64,000 nt of DNA from Yanshouia hominis (GTDB lineage Bacteria; Bacillota; Clostridia; Oscillospirales; Ruminococcaceae), in NCBI GenBank assembly GCA_014385025.1, contig JACRTB010000001.1, positions 62,001 to 126,000 of the forward strand, read 5' to 3'. Positions 19,661 to 29,124 of the stretch are shown in pieces; the stretch's first letter is position 1; each line of letters begins with the position of its first letter. A program made the translations under genes and the position numbers. Under the pieces are notes generated by a model. It was given only the letters and a program-made list of their open reading frames with translations, was not told the DNA's origin and searched no databases.

Positions 19661-20869
19661 TCATCGGATCTGGGCCCGGCACAGCTCACTCATTGTCGCG
19701 TAATAGAGCTGATTGCCCACCACCGTGCAGAGCACCGCGTCGGGGGTTTCGGTGCTGCCCGCCCGCTTGAGCGAAGCATCGTAGCGCAGCGCCCGCTCGC
19801 CGGTGAAGGCGAGGGCCTCATCCCCATAAAAATGGAGACTCAGAATTCCACGGTCGCAGCTTCCCGTCGCCCGTTCCCGCACTTCGGTGTCCAGCCGCAC
19901 AAGGTCAAGGCTGTGGGACGAGGCATAATCCCCAATGGCAAGCAGCACGCCCCGCTCCTCATCGAGGGCAAAGGCCGTCAGCGGCTTCTCCTCATAAGAA
20001 TAGGTGCCGCGGCGGCTCCCATTTGCTGCGATGCTGTGCACCGCCCGGTCGGTCACCACCGTCGTCATATCGTTTTCCCGCAGCGCCATTGAAAGCAGCA
20101 GCTCCCCCTCAAGGAGGACCTCGCAGCGGGCCCGCGCCGTCCCCTCGGAAATCTCAAACACCGAGAAGAAGGAGGAGAGCACTCCGCCGGAAAATTCCAC
20201 CCCGCCGACCGCAAGGCCGGTCGCCTCATCGTTCAAAGCGAGGGAGTGGATGATCCGCCCCGAGGACATCCAGACAAAGCATTCCTCAAAGGAGGAATCA
20301 TAGACGGTCACCTGCGCCTGATCTCCCACCGCTGTGGTCGAGACGGCAACCGCTCCATTCGGCGCCAGCGCGGCCGTATAGATCGGCCGGTCAAACCTCT
20401 GGTAGAACAGCACCGTCTCTCCGGAGCGCAGCCACAGCTCATAGCCGCCGCGCAGATAGGTCAGAAGATAGCGTCCGGCGCTGACGGCAATGGCGTTTTT
20501 GCCTTCCATCCGCTCCTCAATCACGCGGTTTCCGGCGGTATTGCAGACGGTCAGCGTGCTTTCGGTAATCAGGGTGCTGCGCTTTCCCACCGCGGTCAGC
20601 TGCAGAGGCTGCGACTCAATCGGAATCGGATAGCCCGTATTATCGACAATGGAGGCGGCAAAATCCGACAGAAGAACTCCGATGCCCTGCGACGCAATTT
20701 CAAAGCGCATCGCATAAAGAATCACTCCTGCGGCGGTCAGCAGAATAACCGCCAGCAGGCGCTTGATCGTTTTACGCCGGGTATATTTCTTTCGCTCTTT
20801 TTCAAAATCGGTTGTCCGGGCGATGGCGGTCCGCCTCCCTTCGTCGAAAATCTTCCTTACCGGCCCCAC
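19661..20869 (-). CDS. DUF5711-like single-pass membrane protein
   Basis: A 402-residue protein with a basic N-terminus (FEKERKKYTRRKTIKRLL), one transmembrane segment near residues 36-54, and an extracytoplasmic beta-rich domain that looks like a propeller (recurring units such as AALAPNGAVAVSTT, SLALNDEATGLAVGG and AFALDEERGVLLAIGD). This pattern matches the DUF5711 family of Clostridia, whose function is unknown. The start is unsure: the first in-frame start is a GTG at 20869 without a clear RBS, while GGGAGG lies 9 bases before an in-frame ATC further in. It is 9 bp from truA and probably cotranscribed. Confidence 0.75.
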   Translation of the reverse strand: MGPVRKIFDEGRRTAIARTTDFEKERKKYTRRKTIKRLLAVILLTAAGVILYAMRFEIASQGIGVLLSDFAASIVDNTGYPIPIESQPLQLTAVGKRSTLITESTLTVCNTAGNRVIEERMEGKNAIAVSAGRYLLTYLRGGYELWLRSGETVLFYQRFDRPIYTAALAPNGAVAVSTTAVGDQAQVTVYDSSFEECFVWMSSGRIIHSLALNDEATGLAVGGVEFSGGVLSSFFSVFEISEGTARARCEVLLEGELLLSMALRENDMTTVVTDRAVHSIAANGSRRGTYSYEEKPLTAFALDEERGVLLAIGDYASSHSLDLVRLDTEVRERATGSCDRGILSLHFYGDEALAFTGERALRYDASLKRAGSTETPDAVLCTVVGNQLYYATMSELCRAQIR

Positions 20870-20878
20870 GGGCCGGTG

Positions 20879-21622
20879 TCAGAGCTTTGGATAAAAGACC
20901 TTTTCAAGAATCAGCCCGCAGGCCGGAGCGGTCATCCCCGCCCGGGAACGGTCGCGGCTCTCAAGAATTTCGGGAATGCTTCCCACCGGCACACTCCCGC
21001 GCGCCATATCAAGAAGGGTGCCCGCCATGATCCGCACCATGTTATAGAGGAAGCCGTCCCCCGCAACCGTCAGCTCCACCAGATCGCCGGCGCGGGTGAC
21101 ACCGCACTCAAAGACGGTGCGGACCGGGTCTTCCACGCCGCTTCCCGCGTTGCGGAAGGCGGAAAAATCATGGGTCCCCAGAAAATCCTTTGCCTGGCGG
21201 TCGAGCAGCCCCGTGTCGAGGGGCCGCGGCCAGTAAAGGGCCAGCCCTTCCCAAAAGGGGTCGCGCACAGGGGCGTTGAGAATCCGGTAGCGGTACCGCT
21301 TGCCCGCGCAGGAATAGCGGGCGTGAAATTCCGGCGGGACCTCCCGGCAGCCGGTTGCGGCGATCTCGGACGGAAGGCGGGTGTTGAGCGCCCTCATCAG
21401 CCTTTCGCAGGGGATCGGATTCTCCAGCCGGAAGGAGACGCAGTATTCGAGGGCGCTCACCCCCGCGTCGGTCCGGGAACAGCCCTTCACGTCGGGGCGG
21501 GTGCGAAAAAGAGACTCAAGCGCGTCCTGAAAAGCCTGCATCACGGTGGGGGCGTTCTTCTGCACCTGCCAGCCATGAAAGGCCCGCCCGTCAAAGCGCA
21601 GGGTCACGAGCAGGTTCCGCAA
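20879..21622 (-). CDS. truA: tRNA pseudouridine(38-40) synthase
   Basis: A 247-residue TruA that isomerises uridines 38-40 in the tRNA anticodon arm. The catalytic Asp is in GCSRTDAGVSALEY near residue 52. FHARYSCAGKRYRYRI near 103, GTHDFSAF near 148 and GDGFLYNMVRIMAGTLL near 188 are other family motifs. The start codon appears to be TTG, with AAAGGGGG 7 bases upstream. It is the last tightly linked gene after the ECF module. Confidence 0.95.
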   Translation of the reverse strand: MRNLLVTLRFDGRAFHGWQVQKNAPTVMQAFQDALESLFRTRPDVKGCSRTDAGVSALEYCVSFRLENPIPCERLMRALNTRLPSEIAATGCREVPPEFHARYSCAGKRYRYRILNAPVRDPFWEGLALYWPRPLDTGLLDRQAKDFLGTHDFSAFRNAGSGVEDPVRTVFECGVTRAGDLVELTVAGDGFLYNMVRIMAGTLLDMARGSVPVGSIPEILESRDRSRAGMTAPACGLILEKVFYPKL

Positions 21623-21656
21623 GAAAAAGCCCCCTTTCTGTTTCGCGCGGGAGGGT

Positions 21657-22469
21657 TCAGTACATCGACGGGAAAATCCGGTTGAAGAGCAGCACCAGCA
21701 CCAGAAGCACCGCCAGCATCCCCAGCGCCATGAAATCGCGCGGAGCGTAACGGAGCTGTTTCATGCGGGTGCGTCCCTCATCGCCGTGGTAGCAGCGGCA
21801 CTCCATTGCCAGCGCCAGCTCGTCGGCGCGGCGGAAGGAGGAAACAAAGAGCGGTATCAGAATCGGAATCAGCGCCTTGGCCCGGCGCATAATCCCCCCC
21901 GATTCCATATCCGCGCCGCGCGCCTTCTGGGCCGACATGATCTTGTCGGTTTCCTCGATCAGCGTCGGAATAAAGCGCAGGGCGATGGTCATCATCATGG
22001 CAAGCTCGTGCACCGGCATTTTCAGCCTTTTCAGCGGCGCCAAAAGCTGTTCAATCGCATCGGTCAGGGCGATTGGAGAGGTGGTGTAGGTCAAAAGCGA
22101 GCTGCCGGCGATGAGGCAGATGATGCGGGTGACCATCAGGACCGCCAGAACGACTCCCTCGAGGGTGATTTTCAAAAAGCCGAGCCGGAAAATCTCCCGT
22201 CCCTCGACAAACAGCATATTGAGGACGGCGGTAAACACAATGATCGGGATCACCGGCTTCATGCTTTTTCGGATCATCGAAAGAGGAATGCCCGAAATCA
22301 GGTATCCCGCCGCCGCAAAGACGGCCGAAAGCAGCAGTCCCTGAAAATTGTCGGCCACAAAGAGAGCCACGATATAAAGCATCGTCAGGATGATCTTCAT
22401 CCGGGGATCGAGGCGGTGCACCGCCGACTGTCCGGGAAAATACTGACCGATGGTAATATCCTTAAGCAT
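21657..22469 (-). CDS. ecfT: Energy-coupling factor transporter transmembrane protein EcfT
   Basis: A 270-residue membrane protein with about five to six transmembrane segments. It carries MLYIVALFVADNF at the N-terminus and the two coupling-helix motifs ending in ARG (SAQKARGADMESGG near residue 184, and a second basic segment FRRADELALAMECRCYHG near 217). EcfT joins two ATPases to a substrate-binding S component for uptake of vitamins or metals. No S component is encoded nearby, so this is a shared group II module. Its start overlaps the ecfA2 end by 8 bp. Confidence 0.95.
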   Translation of the reverse strand: MLKDITIGQYFPGQSAVHRLDPRMKIILTMLYIVALFVADNFQGLLLSAVFAAAGYLISGIPLSMIRKSMKPVIPIIVFTAVLNMLFVEGREIFRLGFLKITLEGVVLAVLMVTRIICLIAGSSLLTYTTSPIALTDAIEQLLAPLKRLKMPVHELAMMMTIALRFIPTLIEETDKIMSAQKARGADMESGGIMRRAKALIPILIPLFVSSFRRADELALAMECRCYHGDEGRTRMKQLRYAPRDFMALGMLAVLLVLVLLFNRIFPSMY

Positions 22470-23331
22470 CCTGCGCGCCCCCCTTCCCGAGCACCCGCAG
22501 CAGCTCGCGCCGCGCGGCCTCGACGGTGTAGACGTGGGGACTCAGCTCGAAGCCTCTGGCCCTGAGCTGGGCAAAAATCTTGGTGATCTGCGGTACCGCC
22601 AGCCCCATCTCCACCAGCTCGCCGGTGTGGGAAAACACCTCGTCAACGGTGCCGAAGGCGATCTTTCTGGCGTCGTTGATGACCAGCACATGCTTCGCGT
22701 ATTTGGCCACGTCCTCCATGCTGTGCGAAACGAGCAGGATGGTGCTGCCGGTCTTGCCGTGGTACTGGGCAATCTCGTGGAAAATCTGGTCGCGGCCCTT
22801 GGGGTCGAGGCCGGCGGTCGGTTCGTCGAGGATCAGCACGCGCGGACGCATCGCCAACACGCCGGCGATGGCGACACGCCGCTTCTGCCCGCCCGAAAGC
22901 TCAAACGGGGATTTCTGCATCGTGTCGGGGGAAAGTCCGACGAAGTCCGCGGCTTCGCGGACACGGTCCCGGATTTCCCCGGGAGAAAGTCCCATGTTGG
23001 AGGGGCCGAACGCGATATCCCGCTCGACCGTCTCCTCAAACAGCTGATATTCGGGATATTGAAACACCAGCCCCACCTGAAAGCGCACCTCGCGGATTTT
23101 CTTCGGCTCCTCCCAGATGTCCCTGCCGTAGAGCAGCACCTGTCCCGATGTCGGGCGCAGCAGCCCGTTGAGGTGCTGGATGAAGGTGGACTTGCCCGAA
23201 CCGGTGTGTCCGATGACCCCGACGAAGTCCCCCTCCTCGATGGAGACCGAAACGCCGTCCACCGCGGCCTTTTCGAACGGGGTGCCCCGGGAATAGAGAT
23301 AGGTCAGGTCCTTCGTTTCGATGGCGGTCAT
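22462..23331 (-). CDS. ecfA2: ECF transporter ATP-binding protein EcfA2
   Basis: A 289-residue ABC ATPase. Walker A is GHTGSGKSTFIQHL near residue 40, the Q-loop follows at VGLVFQYPEYQLFEETVERDIAFGP, the signature is SPFELSGGQKRRVAIAG near 142, and Walker B is VLILDEPTAGLDP near 164. The H-loop is LLVSHSMEDVAKY. The order ecfA1-ecfA2-ecfT is the usual Firmicutes arrangement. It overlaps ecfA1 by 4 bp. Confidence 0.95.
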   Translation of the reverse strand: MTAIETKDLTYLYSRGTPFEKAAVDGVSVSIEEGDFVGVIGHTGSGKSTFIQHLNGLLRPTSGQVLLYGRDIWEEPKKIREVRFQVGLVFQYPEYQLFEETVERDIAFGPSNMGLSPGEIRDRVREAADFVGLSPDTMQKSPFELSGGQKRRVAIAGVLAMRPRVLILDEPTAGLDPKGRDQIFHEIAQYHGKTGSTILLVSHSMEDVAKYAKHVLVINDARKIAFGTVDEVFSHTGELVEMGLAVPQITKIFAQLRARGFELSPHVYTVEAARRELLRVLGKGGAQDA

Positions 23332-24188
23332 GCCCTGCCGCCCCCCTTCCCGCTCGAAGCCAGCAGAGAAGAAAGCGCCTCAACGCATTCCTCGTCGGTG
23401 ATGATGTCGTCGGGCAGATTGATCCCGCTGCGGCGCAGCTCATGGATGATTTCGGTTGCTTGCGGCACGTCAAGTCCCACCTGCTTCAAAAGCGACACAT
23501 GCGAAAAGACCTCCTTGGGCGGCGCGTCGAGCAGAATTCTGCCGTCGTCCATGACGACGACCCGGCGGCAGGCCGCCGCCTCGTCCATAAAATGGGTGAT
23601 CAGCAGCACCGTCACGCCGAATTCCCGGTTGAGCTTGATGACCGTTTCGAGCACCTCGGCCCGGCCGCGCGGATCGAGCATGGCGGTCGGCTCGTCGAGG
23701 ATGATGAGCTTGGGCATCATCGCGATAATTCCCGCGATGGCAACCCGCTGCTTCTGCCCGCCCGAAAGCTGATGCGGCGCATGCAGCCGGTATTCGTACA
23801 TCCCCACGTCGGTGAGCGCCTCATCGACCCGAATCCGGATCTCCTCCGGCGGCACCCCGATGTTTTCGAGGCCAAAAGCCACGTCCTCCTCGACGATGGT
23901 GGCGACAATCTGGTTGTCCGGGTTCTGAAAGACCATCCCCGCCCGGCTGCGCAGTTCGAGAAGCCTGTCCTCATCGGCGGTGTTGATGCCGTCAACATAA
24001 CAGACCCCGCCCTGCGGCAGCAGGATGGCGTTAAAATGCTTGGCAAGGGTCGATTTGCCCGAGCCGTTGTGGCCGAGCACCGCGACCAGATCCCCCTTGC
24101 CGACGGTCAGGCTCACATGGTCGAGTGCAAGCTCGGTATCCCCGGGGTAGCTGAATACCAGATCCTTTGCGCTGATAATCGCATCCAT
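23328..24188 (-). CDS. ecfA1: ECF transporter ATP-binding protein EcfA1
   Basis: A 286-residue ABC ATPase, partner of EcfA2 and EcfT. Walker A is GHNGSGKSTLAKHFN near residue 38, the Q-loop is MVFQNPDNQIVATIVEEDVAFG, the signature is APHQLSGGQKQRVAIAG near 138, and Walker B is LIILDEPTAMLDP. The start at 24188 is chosen because AAAGGA lies 9 bases upstream; ATG codons further out are too close to the RBS. It is the first gene of the ecfA1-ecfA2-ecfT-truA run. Confidence 0.94.
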   Translation of the reverse strand: MDAIISAKDLVFSYPGDTELALDHVSLTVGKGDLVAVLGHNGSGKSTLAKHFNAILLPQGGVCYVDGINTADEDRLLELRSRAGMVFQNPDNQIVATIVEEDVAFGLENIGVPPEEIRIRVDEALTDVGMYEYRLHAPHQLSGGQKQRVAIAGIIAMMPKLIILDEPTAMLDPRGRAEVLETVIKLNREFGVTVLLITHFMDEAAACRRVVVMDDGRILLDAPPKEVFSHVSLLKQVGLDVPQATEIIHELRRSGINLPDDIITDEECVEALSSLLASSGKGGGRA

Positions 24189-24271
24189 TTTCAACATTCC
24201 TTTGTATTGTGGTACGCCCCGCCGTCGGCAGGCCTCCGGCGGTGGCATCCTGAGAAGGCGCTGTGCGCGGA

Positions 24272-25129
24272 TTACCGCTCCCAGATCGCGGTCGATCCCT
24301 GCGGAAGAACCAGCCCGTTCGCCGTCACCGGCAGCCCGATCTCGGAGGAGGAGGTTTTCCCTCCCTTGGCGCCCGCCGTAACGGCGAGGAGATACTCCAT
24401 CACCGAGGCGGAAAGCCCGGTGGTATAGGAGTTCAGCAGCAGAAACAGCGCATCGCCGGCCAGAACCTGCGCGGCAAGGCGGCAGAGCTCATAAACGCTC
24501 TCCTCGAGCTTCCAGACCTCGCCGCCCGGCCCCCTCCCGTAGGAGGGCGGGTCCATCACGATCCCGTCATACCGGCTGCCCCGGCGGATCTCCCGCTCGA
24601 GGAACTTTTTGCAGTCGTCAACAATCCAGCGGACCGGCGCGCCTTCCAGCCCGGAAAGCTTTGCGTTGTCGCGCGCCCACTGGACCATCCCCTTCGCCGC
24701 GTCCACATGCACGACGTTCGCCCCCGCCGCCGCGCAGGCCAGCGTGGCTCCGCCGGTGTAGGCAAAGAGATTGAGCACCCGCACAGGCCGGCCGGCCGCC
24801 CTGATTTTCGCGGCCATAAAATCCCAGTTGACCGCCTGCTCCGGAAAGAGTCCGGTATGCTTGAAGCCGGTCGGACGGATATGAAACCGCAGCTCCCGGT
24901 AGGAAACCTCCCACTCGGGGCGCGGCAGTGAACGGATCTCCCAGCTTCCGCCCCCGGCCGCCGAACGGTGGTAGCGGGCGTTGACGCGCCCCCACTCGGA
25001 GCCTTTGGGAGTCTCCCAGATCACCTGCGGATCGGGCCGCGCAAGAATCACCGATCCCCAGCGTTCGAGCTTCTCCCCGCCCGAAGCGTCGAGCAGCTCA
25101 AAGTCGCTCCAGTCTTTTGAATATCGCAT
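24272..25129 (-). CDS. Class I SAM-dependent methyltransferase, RlmI/RlmK-like
   Basis: A 285-residue protein similar to the catalytic half of 23S rRNA cytosine methyltransferases (COG1092 type). The SAM motif is VLNLFAYTGGATLACAAAGA near residue 130, followed by VDAAKGMVQWARDN, and the catalytic-region motif is DGIVMDPPSYGRGPGGEVWKLE near 195. HTGLFPEQAVNWDFM precedes the fold as in RlmI. The N-terminal PUA domain of RlmI is absent. The start at 25129 follows a weak GGGAAA-type site; the longer open frame is a shadow of glmM. It is 19 bp downstream of glmM and probably in the same transcript. Confidence 0.85.
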   Translation of the reverse strand: MRYSKDWSDFELLDASGGEKLERWGSVILARPDPQVIWETPKGSEWGRVNARYHRSAAGGGSWEIRSLPRPEWEVSYRELRFHIRPTGFKHTGLFPEQAVNWDFMAAKIRAAGRPVRVLNLFAYTGGATLACAAAGANVVHVDAAKGMVQWARDNAKLSGLEGAPVRWIVDDCKKFLEREIRRGSRYDGIVMDPPSYGRGPGGEVWKLEESVYELCRLAAQVLAGDALFLLLNSYTTGLSASVMEYLLAVTAGAKGGKTSSSEIGLPVTANGLVLPQGSTAIWER

Positions 25130-25148
25130 CTGTTTCCCTCTTTGAACG

Positions 25149-26492
25149 TCATTGCAGTTTTTCGATGGCCGCGGCGATTTCATCCGCGGCCCGTTCGATC
25201 TCCGCCGCCGATTCCCCCTCGACCATGACGCGAATGTACGGCTCGGTGCCGGAGGGCCGGACAACCACCCGTCCCCGTCCCTCGAGCGTCCTGCTCCAGT
25301 CCGCGATCGCGGCGGACACCGCCGGGTCGCATTCATACGCTTCCTTCGCCGCCGGGGTGGCGGATACGTTTTTCATCGTCTGCGGAAAGCGCTTCATCGC
25401 GCTTCCCAGTTCGGAAAGCGGTCTGCCCGCCGCCGCAATGGCGTTTAACAGCATCACCGCCGAAAGCTGCCCGTCCCCGGTCGTGGCAAGGTCCAGAAAG
25501 ATCATGTGGCCCGACTGCTCGCCGCCGAGGGAGCAGCCCTCCCGCAGCATCGCCTCGAGCACATAGCGGTCGCCCACCTTCGTGACCTCGGTGGCGGTAC
25601 CCCGCCGCCGCATGAGCTGGAAAAAGCCGAGGTTGGTCATCGAGGTGACGACCACGGTGTTCTTCGCAAGGGCCTTCCGGCCGGAGAGGTAGTCCCCGAG
25701 GATCGCCAGCAGGAAATCCCCGTCCAGAACATTTCCCTGTTCATCCACCGCGAGCAGCCGGTCGGCGTCTCCGTCAAAGGCGAGGCCGAGGTCATAGCCG
25801 TCCGCCTTCACCCGCGCGGCGAGCCGCTCAATATGGGTCGAGCCGCAGCGGTCATTGATGTTGACCCCATCCGGCCCGCAGGCAAACAGGTCGGCGGAAA
25901 CGCCGAGCCGCTCAAACAGCCGCCCCGCGGTGACGGCCGCGCTGCCGTTGGCGCAGTCGGCAAGGATTCTCCCTGAAAAGCCGCCCCGGTAGTGGGAGGC
26001 GAGAAAGGCGGTATAATCCTCCGCGGCGCTCTGCGCCCGGGAAATCCGTCCCACCTCCCCGCCGGATTTCTGTCCGTCGAGCGCCCGGCCCGAGCGGACC
26101 AGCTCCTCGATCCGGTCCTCCTCGGCGTCGGTGAGCTTAAAACCCTTCGGTCCGAAGAGCTTGATGCCGTTGAATTCATAGGGGTTGTGGCTCGCCGAGA
26201 GCATCACCCCCGCGTCGGCGTGGTAACGCTGCACCAGATAGGCAACCGCCGGGGTGGGAACCACCCCCAGAAGCAGCACATCGGCGCCCACGGCGCACAG
26301 GCCGGCGGCGGCCGCCGCTTCCAGCAGGTCGCCCGAGGCCCGGGTATCGCGGCCGATGATGACCAGCGGCTTTTTGTGGGTTTCCGCAGCCAGAACCATC
26401 GCCGCGGCCGCGCCAACCTCCATGGCGAGGGAGGCGGTCAGTTCCCGCCCCGCGACGCCGCGGACCCCGTCGGTCCCAAACAGTCTTGCCAT
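25149..26492 (-). CDS. glmM: Phosphoglucosamine mutase
   Basis: A 447-residue enzyme converting glucosamine-6-P to glucosamine-1-P for UDP-GlcNAc and peptidoglycan synthesis. It begins ARLFGTDGVRGVAG. The phosphoserine loop is MLSASHNPYEFNGIKLFG near residue 100, the metal loop is AFDGDADR near 242, the sugar loop is GGEQSGHMIF near 327, and the phosphate loop is RPSGTEPYIRVMVEG near 418. Length and motifs match GlmM rather than the PgcA-type mutase at 5893-7611. Confidence 0.97.
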   Translation of the reverse strand: MARLFGTDGVRGVAGRELTASLAMEVGAAAAMVLAAETHKKPLVIIGRDTRASGDLLEAAAAAGLCAVGADVLLLGVVPTPAVAYLVQRYHADAGVMLSASHNPYEFNGIKLFGPKGFKLTDAEEDRIEELVRSGRALDGQKSGGEVGRISRAQSAAEDYTAFLASHYRGGFSGRILADCANGSAAVTAGRLFERLGVSADLFACGPDGVNINDRCGSTHIERLAARVKADGYDLGLAFDGDADRLLAVDEQGNVLDGDFLLAILGDYLSGRKALAKNTVVVTSMTNLGFFQLMRRRGTATEVTKVGDRYVLEAMLREGCSLGGEQSGHMIFLDLATTGDGQLSAVMLLNAIAAAGRPLSELGSAMKRFPQTMKNVSATPAAKEAYECDPAVSAAIADWSRTLEGRGRVVVRPSGTEPYIRVMVEGESAAEIERAADEIAAAIEKLQ

Positions 26493-26524
26493 CCTTACAG
26501 CTCCTTATATCAGCAGTTTCTTTT

Positions 26525-27574
26525 CTAAAGAAGGGAAATCTGTCCGCCTGCCTGCTCCTCGCAGGCAAGCCCCAGATGCTGCGCCGCCCTGGCGGTGGCG
26601 CAGCGGCCGCGCGGCGTCCGGGTCAAAAAGCCGATCTGCATCAGATAGGGCTCATAGACATCCTCAATGGTGACCGCCTCTTCCCCGGTGGCCGCGGCCA
26701 GCGTCTCCAGCCCGACCGGACCGCCCCGGTAGTTGACCAGGATGGCGGTAAGCATCCGGCGGTCAACCGCGTCGAGTCCCAGCTCGTCGATCTCCAGCCG
26801 GGAAAGGGCAAGATCGGCGATCTCGCCGGTGATGACCCCGTCCCCGATGACCTCGGCGAAGTCGCGCACCCGCTTGAGAAAACGGTTGGCGATACGGGGG
26901 GTGCCGCGCGAGCGGCGGGCCAGCTCCAGCGCGCCGCGCTCCTCGCAGGGGATGTCGAGAATCCCCGCGCTGCGGGTCACGATCTCGCAGAGCTCCTCGG
27001 TGTTGTAAAGCTCCAGATGCATCTGCACCCCGAAGCGGTCGCGCAGCGGCGCCGAAAGCTGGCCCGCGCGGGTGGTCGCCCCGATCAGGGTAAAATGCGG
27101 CAGGTCCAGGCGGATCGAGCGGGCCGCCGGTCCCTTGCCGATCATGATGTCGAGCTCAAAATCCTCCATGGCGGGATAAAGGACCTCCTCAATCGAGCGA
27201 TTGAGGCGGTGAATCTCGTCGATGAAAAGGATGTCATGCTCCCCCAGATTCGTCAGCAGCGCAACAAGATCCCCCTGCCGCTCGAGAGCGGGGCCGGAGG
27301 TCACCCGGATCTGCACCCCCATTTCATTGGCGACGATCTGGGCCAGCGTCGTTTTGCCGAGGCCCGGAGGGCCGTAAAACAGGGTGTGGTCGAGCGGCTC
27401 CCCGCGCCGGCGGGCGGCCTCAAGAAAAACCGAAAGGTTTTCCTTGGCCTTCTGCTGCCCGATGTATTCGTCGAGGGTCTTTGGGCGGAGCGAAAGCTCT
27501 GTTTCGCTGTCCTGCGGGGTATATTCCGGCACGACGATGCGGTTTTCAAAATCGGTCTGGTCGTTGCGGAGCAA
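26525..27574 (-). CDS. ruvB: Holliday junction branch-migration ATPase RuvB
   Basis: A 349-residue AAA+ motor. [19 protein letters not shown] is near the N-terminus, Walker A is [19 protein letters not shown] near residue 68, Walker B is [24 protein letters not shown] near 115, and the sensor and arginine-finger region is [19 protein letters not shown]. The C-terminal winged helix has [16 protein letters not shown]. It works with RuvA and RuvC, encoded just upstream on the same strand, to process Holliday junctions. Confidence 0.97.
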   Translation of the reverse strand: MLRNDQTDFENRIVVPEYTPQDSETELSLRPKTLDEYIGQQKAKENLSVFLEAARRRGEPLDHTLFYGPPGLGKTTLAQIVANEMGVQIRVTSGPALERQGDLVALLTNLGEHDILFIDEIHRLNRSIEEVLYPAMEDFELDIMIGKGPAARSIRLDLPHFTLIGATTRAGQLSAPLRDRFGVQMHLELYNTEELCEIVTRSAGILDIPCEERGALELARRSRGTPRIANRFLKRVRDFAEVIGDGVITGEIADLALSRLEIDELGLDAVDRRMLTAILVNYRGGPVGLETLAAATGEEAVTIEDVYEPYLMQIGFLTRTPRGRCATARAAQHLGLACEEQAGGQISLL

Positions 27575-27618
27575 GGCTCCTCCCCCTTTCCTTTATATAT
27601 GTGGCATTCTCCCGGGAG

Positions 27619-28224
27619 TTACCGGAATTTCGAAAGCTTTTTCAATCCGGTCCGGATCAATTCCTCAACCGGCGCGCCCTCGGGGGCCTCCGAAAGGGCG
27701 AGCGCCGCTTCCGACTGACTGTAGCCGAGCGCGGCGAGCGCCTCGAGCGCCTCGCCGAGCGCCCCCTTCGAGCCGGAGGCCTGAGATACCTGTGCCAGCA
27801 TCTCACCCTTCTTCCCGCCGACTCCGCCGAGCTTGTCCTTAAGCTCCAGCACAATCCGCTGTGCAAGCTTGTTTCCCACCCCGGCGGACCGGGTCAGCGC
27901 CTTGGCGTCCTCGGCCGCGACAGCCAGAGCCAGACGGTCCGAGGTAAAATCCGAAAGCAGCACCAGCGCGAGCTTGGCTCCCACCCCGTTGACCGAGGTG
28001 AGCAGCTTGAAGCAGGCCAGCTCCTGCTCGTCGGCAAAGCCGAAGAGGTCGATGGCATCCTCCCGCACCTGCAGGTGGGTGTAAAGCCTCGCCTCGCTCC
28101 CGCGCGGCGGAAGCGAGGAAAGGGTATTGAGCGAAACGGCGCAGCGGTAGCCCACCCCGCCGCATTCGATCACCGCCGCGCCGGGCTCGGCGAGCAGCAG
28201 CGTCCCATGCAGTGAATAAATCAT
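27619..28224 (-). CDS. ruvA: Holliday junction branch-migration protein RuvA
   Basis: A 201-residue RuvA. It has the OB-fold start MIYSLHGTLLLAE and VGYRC, a helix-hairpin-helix DNA-binding region (LTSVNGVGAKLAL near residue 75 and RSAGVGNKLAQRIVLELKDKL near 112), and a C-terminal RuvB-binding domain (EALEALAALGYSQSEAALAL). It sits between ruvC and ruvB with short gaps. Confidence 0.96.
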   Translation of the reverse strand: MIYSLHGTLLLAEPGAAVIECGGVGYRCAVSLNTLSSLPPRGSEARLYTHLQVREDAIDLFGFADEQELACFKLLTSVNGVGAKLALVLLSDFTSDRLALAVAAEDAKALTRSAGVGNKLAQRIVLELKDKLGGVGGKKGEMLAQVSQASGSKGALGEALEALAALGYSQSEAALALSEAPEGAPVEELIRTGLKKLSKFR

Positions 28225-28254
28225 GGCTTCCTCCTGATCAATTGATGCGCCGGG

Positions 28255-28785
28255 TCAGGGCTGTCCGTCCCTGCGGCGGTTATGTCCGGTCAGCACCGCG
28301 CGGCGCAGCATCGAAACCGACGCGCTGTGCGCATGGCAGATTGCGATGGCAAGCGCGTCGGCCACATCATCCGGCTTCGGACGCTCGGCAAGGCCCAGAA
28401 TCCGCGCGGTCATCTCGATGACCTGCCGCTTCTCGGCGCTGCCGTAACCGACCACCGCCTGCTTCACCTGCATCGGGTTGTATTCGAACGGCTCCACCCC
28501 GTACTGCGAGGCGGCAAGCAGCAAAACCCCCCGCGCCTGCGCGACATAAATGCCGGTCGTCTTGTTCTGGGAAAAGAAAAGCTCCTCGATGGCCATCTGG
28601 TCGGGCCGAAACTGCTCCAGCAGCGCGCAGAAATCGCGGTGGATCATCTCAAGACGCTTTTCAAAGGGAATCCTCGGCGGAGTGGTGATCGCACGGGCGT
28701 CCAGCGTCCGGAAGCGTCCGTTCTGATACTCAAGCACCCCGCATCCGACGATGGCATAGCCCGGATCGACTCCGAGAACGATCAT
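28255..28785 (-). CDS. ruvC: Crossover junction endodeoxyribonuclease RuvC
   Basis: A 176-residue Holliday-junction resolvase. The acidic catalytic residues are seen in GVDPG (D near residue 7), AIEELFF (E near 66), and KPDDVADALAIAICHAH near 138. The start at 28785 is preferred to an ATG seven codons upstream because GGGAGG lies 7 bases before it. It is the first gene of ruvC-ruvA-ruvB, the order common in Firmicutes with ruvC linked. Confidence 0.96.
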   Translation of the reverse strand: MIVLGVDPGYAIVGCGVLEYQNGRFRTLDARAITTPPRIPFEKRLEMIHRDFCALLEQFRPDQMAIEELFFSQNKTTGIYVAQARGVLLLAASQYGVEPFEYNPMQVKQAVVGYGSAEKRQVIEMTARILGLAERPKPDDVADALAIAICHAHSASVSMLRRAVLTGHNRRRDGQP

Positions 28786-28820
28786 CCGTCCACCTCCCTG
28801 TTCCATTGCATGATCGATTT

Positions 28821-28826
28821 ATTATA
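28821..28826 (-). promoter_or_regulatory. candidate -10 box of the ruvCAB operon
   Basis: TATAAT on the minus strand, 36 bp upstream of the ruvC start. No good -35 hexamer is seen at 17 bases. Confidence 0.4.
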
Positions 28827-28993
28827 GCATATTTGCACACTTGGCGCGACAACTTTTTTGCAGGTTTTTCAATTCATTCATATTCCATTCCATTCTAACG
28901 TCCGACAGCCGCCCAAATCTGTCCTTTTCGGTCAGTTTGACCGGTTTTTCCGCTCTCCTGCCCAATGCCGGCGAAATTTTTTTCAAAAAGGAC

Positions 28994-29022
28994 TTGCTTT
29001 TTCTCCCGGCGTCTAGTATAAT
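28994..29022 (+). promoter_or_regulatory. tRNA-Val promoter
   Basis: TTGCTT (28994-28999), 17-base spacer, TATAAT (29017-29022), 25 bp before the tRNA 5' end. Confidence 0.8.
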
Positions 29023-29046
29023 AACAACCGTCGCCAAAAGTGACCC

Positions 29047-29122
29047 GGACGATTAGCTCAGCTGGTAGAGCATTCGCTTGACGTGCGAAGGGTCAGCGGT
29101 TCGAGCCCGTTATCGTCCACCA
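29047..29122 (+). tRNA. tRNA-Val (anticodon GAC)
   Basis: A 76-nt tRNA with an encoded CCA end. The acceptor stem pairs GGACGAT with ATCGTCC. The D arm is AGCTCAGCTGGTAGAGC, the anticodon stem TTCGC/GCGAA encloses TTGACGT, giving anticodon GAC (Val), and the T arm contains GGTTCGAGCC. Its 3' half is the attachment site of the integrated element that follows; the crossover leaves the tRNA sequence whole. Confidence 0.97.
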
Positions 29123-29124
29123 AA
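29078..29124 (+). repeat. attL: 47-bp direct repeat in tRNA-Val 3' end
   Basis: From the anticodon loop to two bases past the CCA end, identical to 32328-32374. This is the usual target segment for tyrosine integrases. Confidence 0.93.

Noticed and set aside
28822..29037. 71-codon minus-strand frame upstream of the tRNA
   Set aside because: It overlaps the tRNA promoter and the ruvC promoter region and has no family signal.
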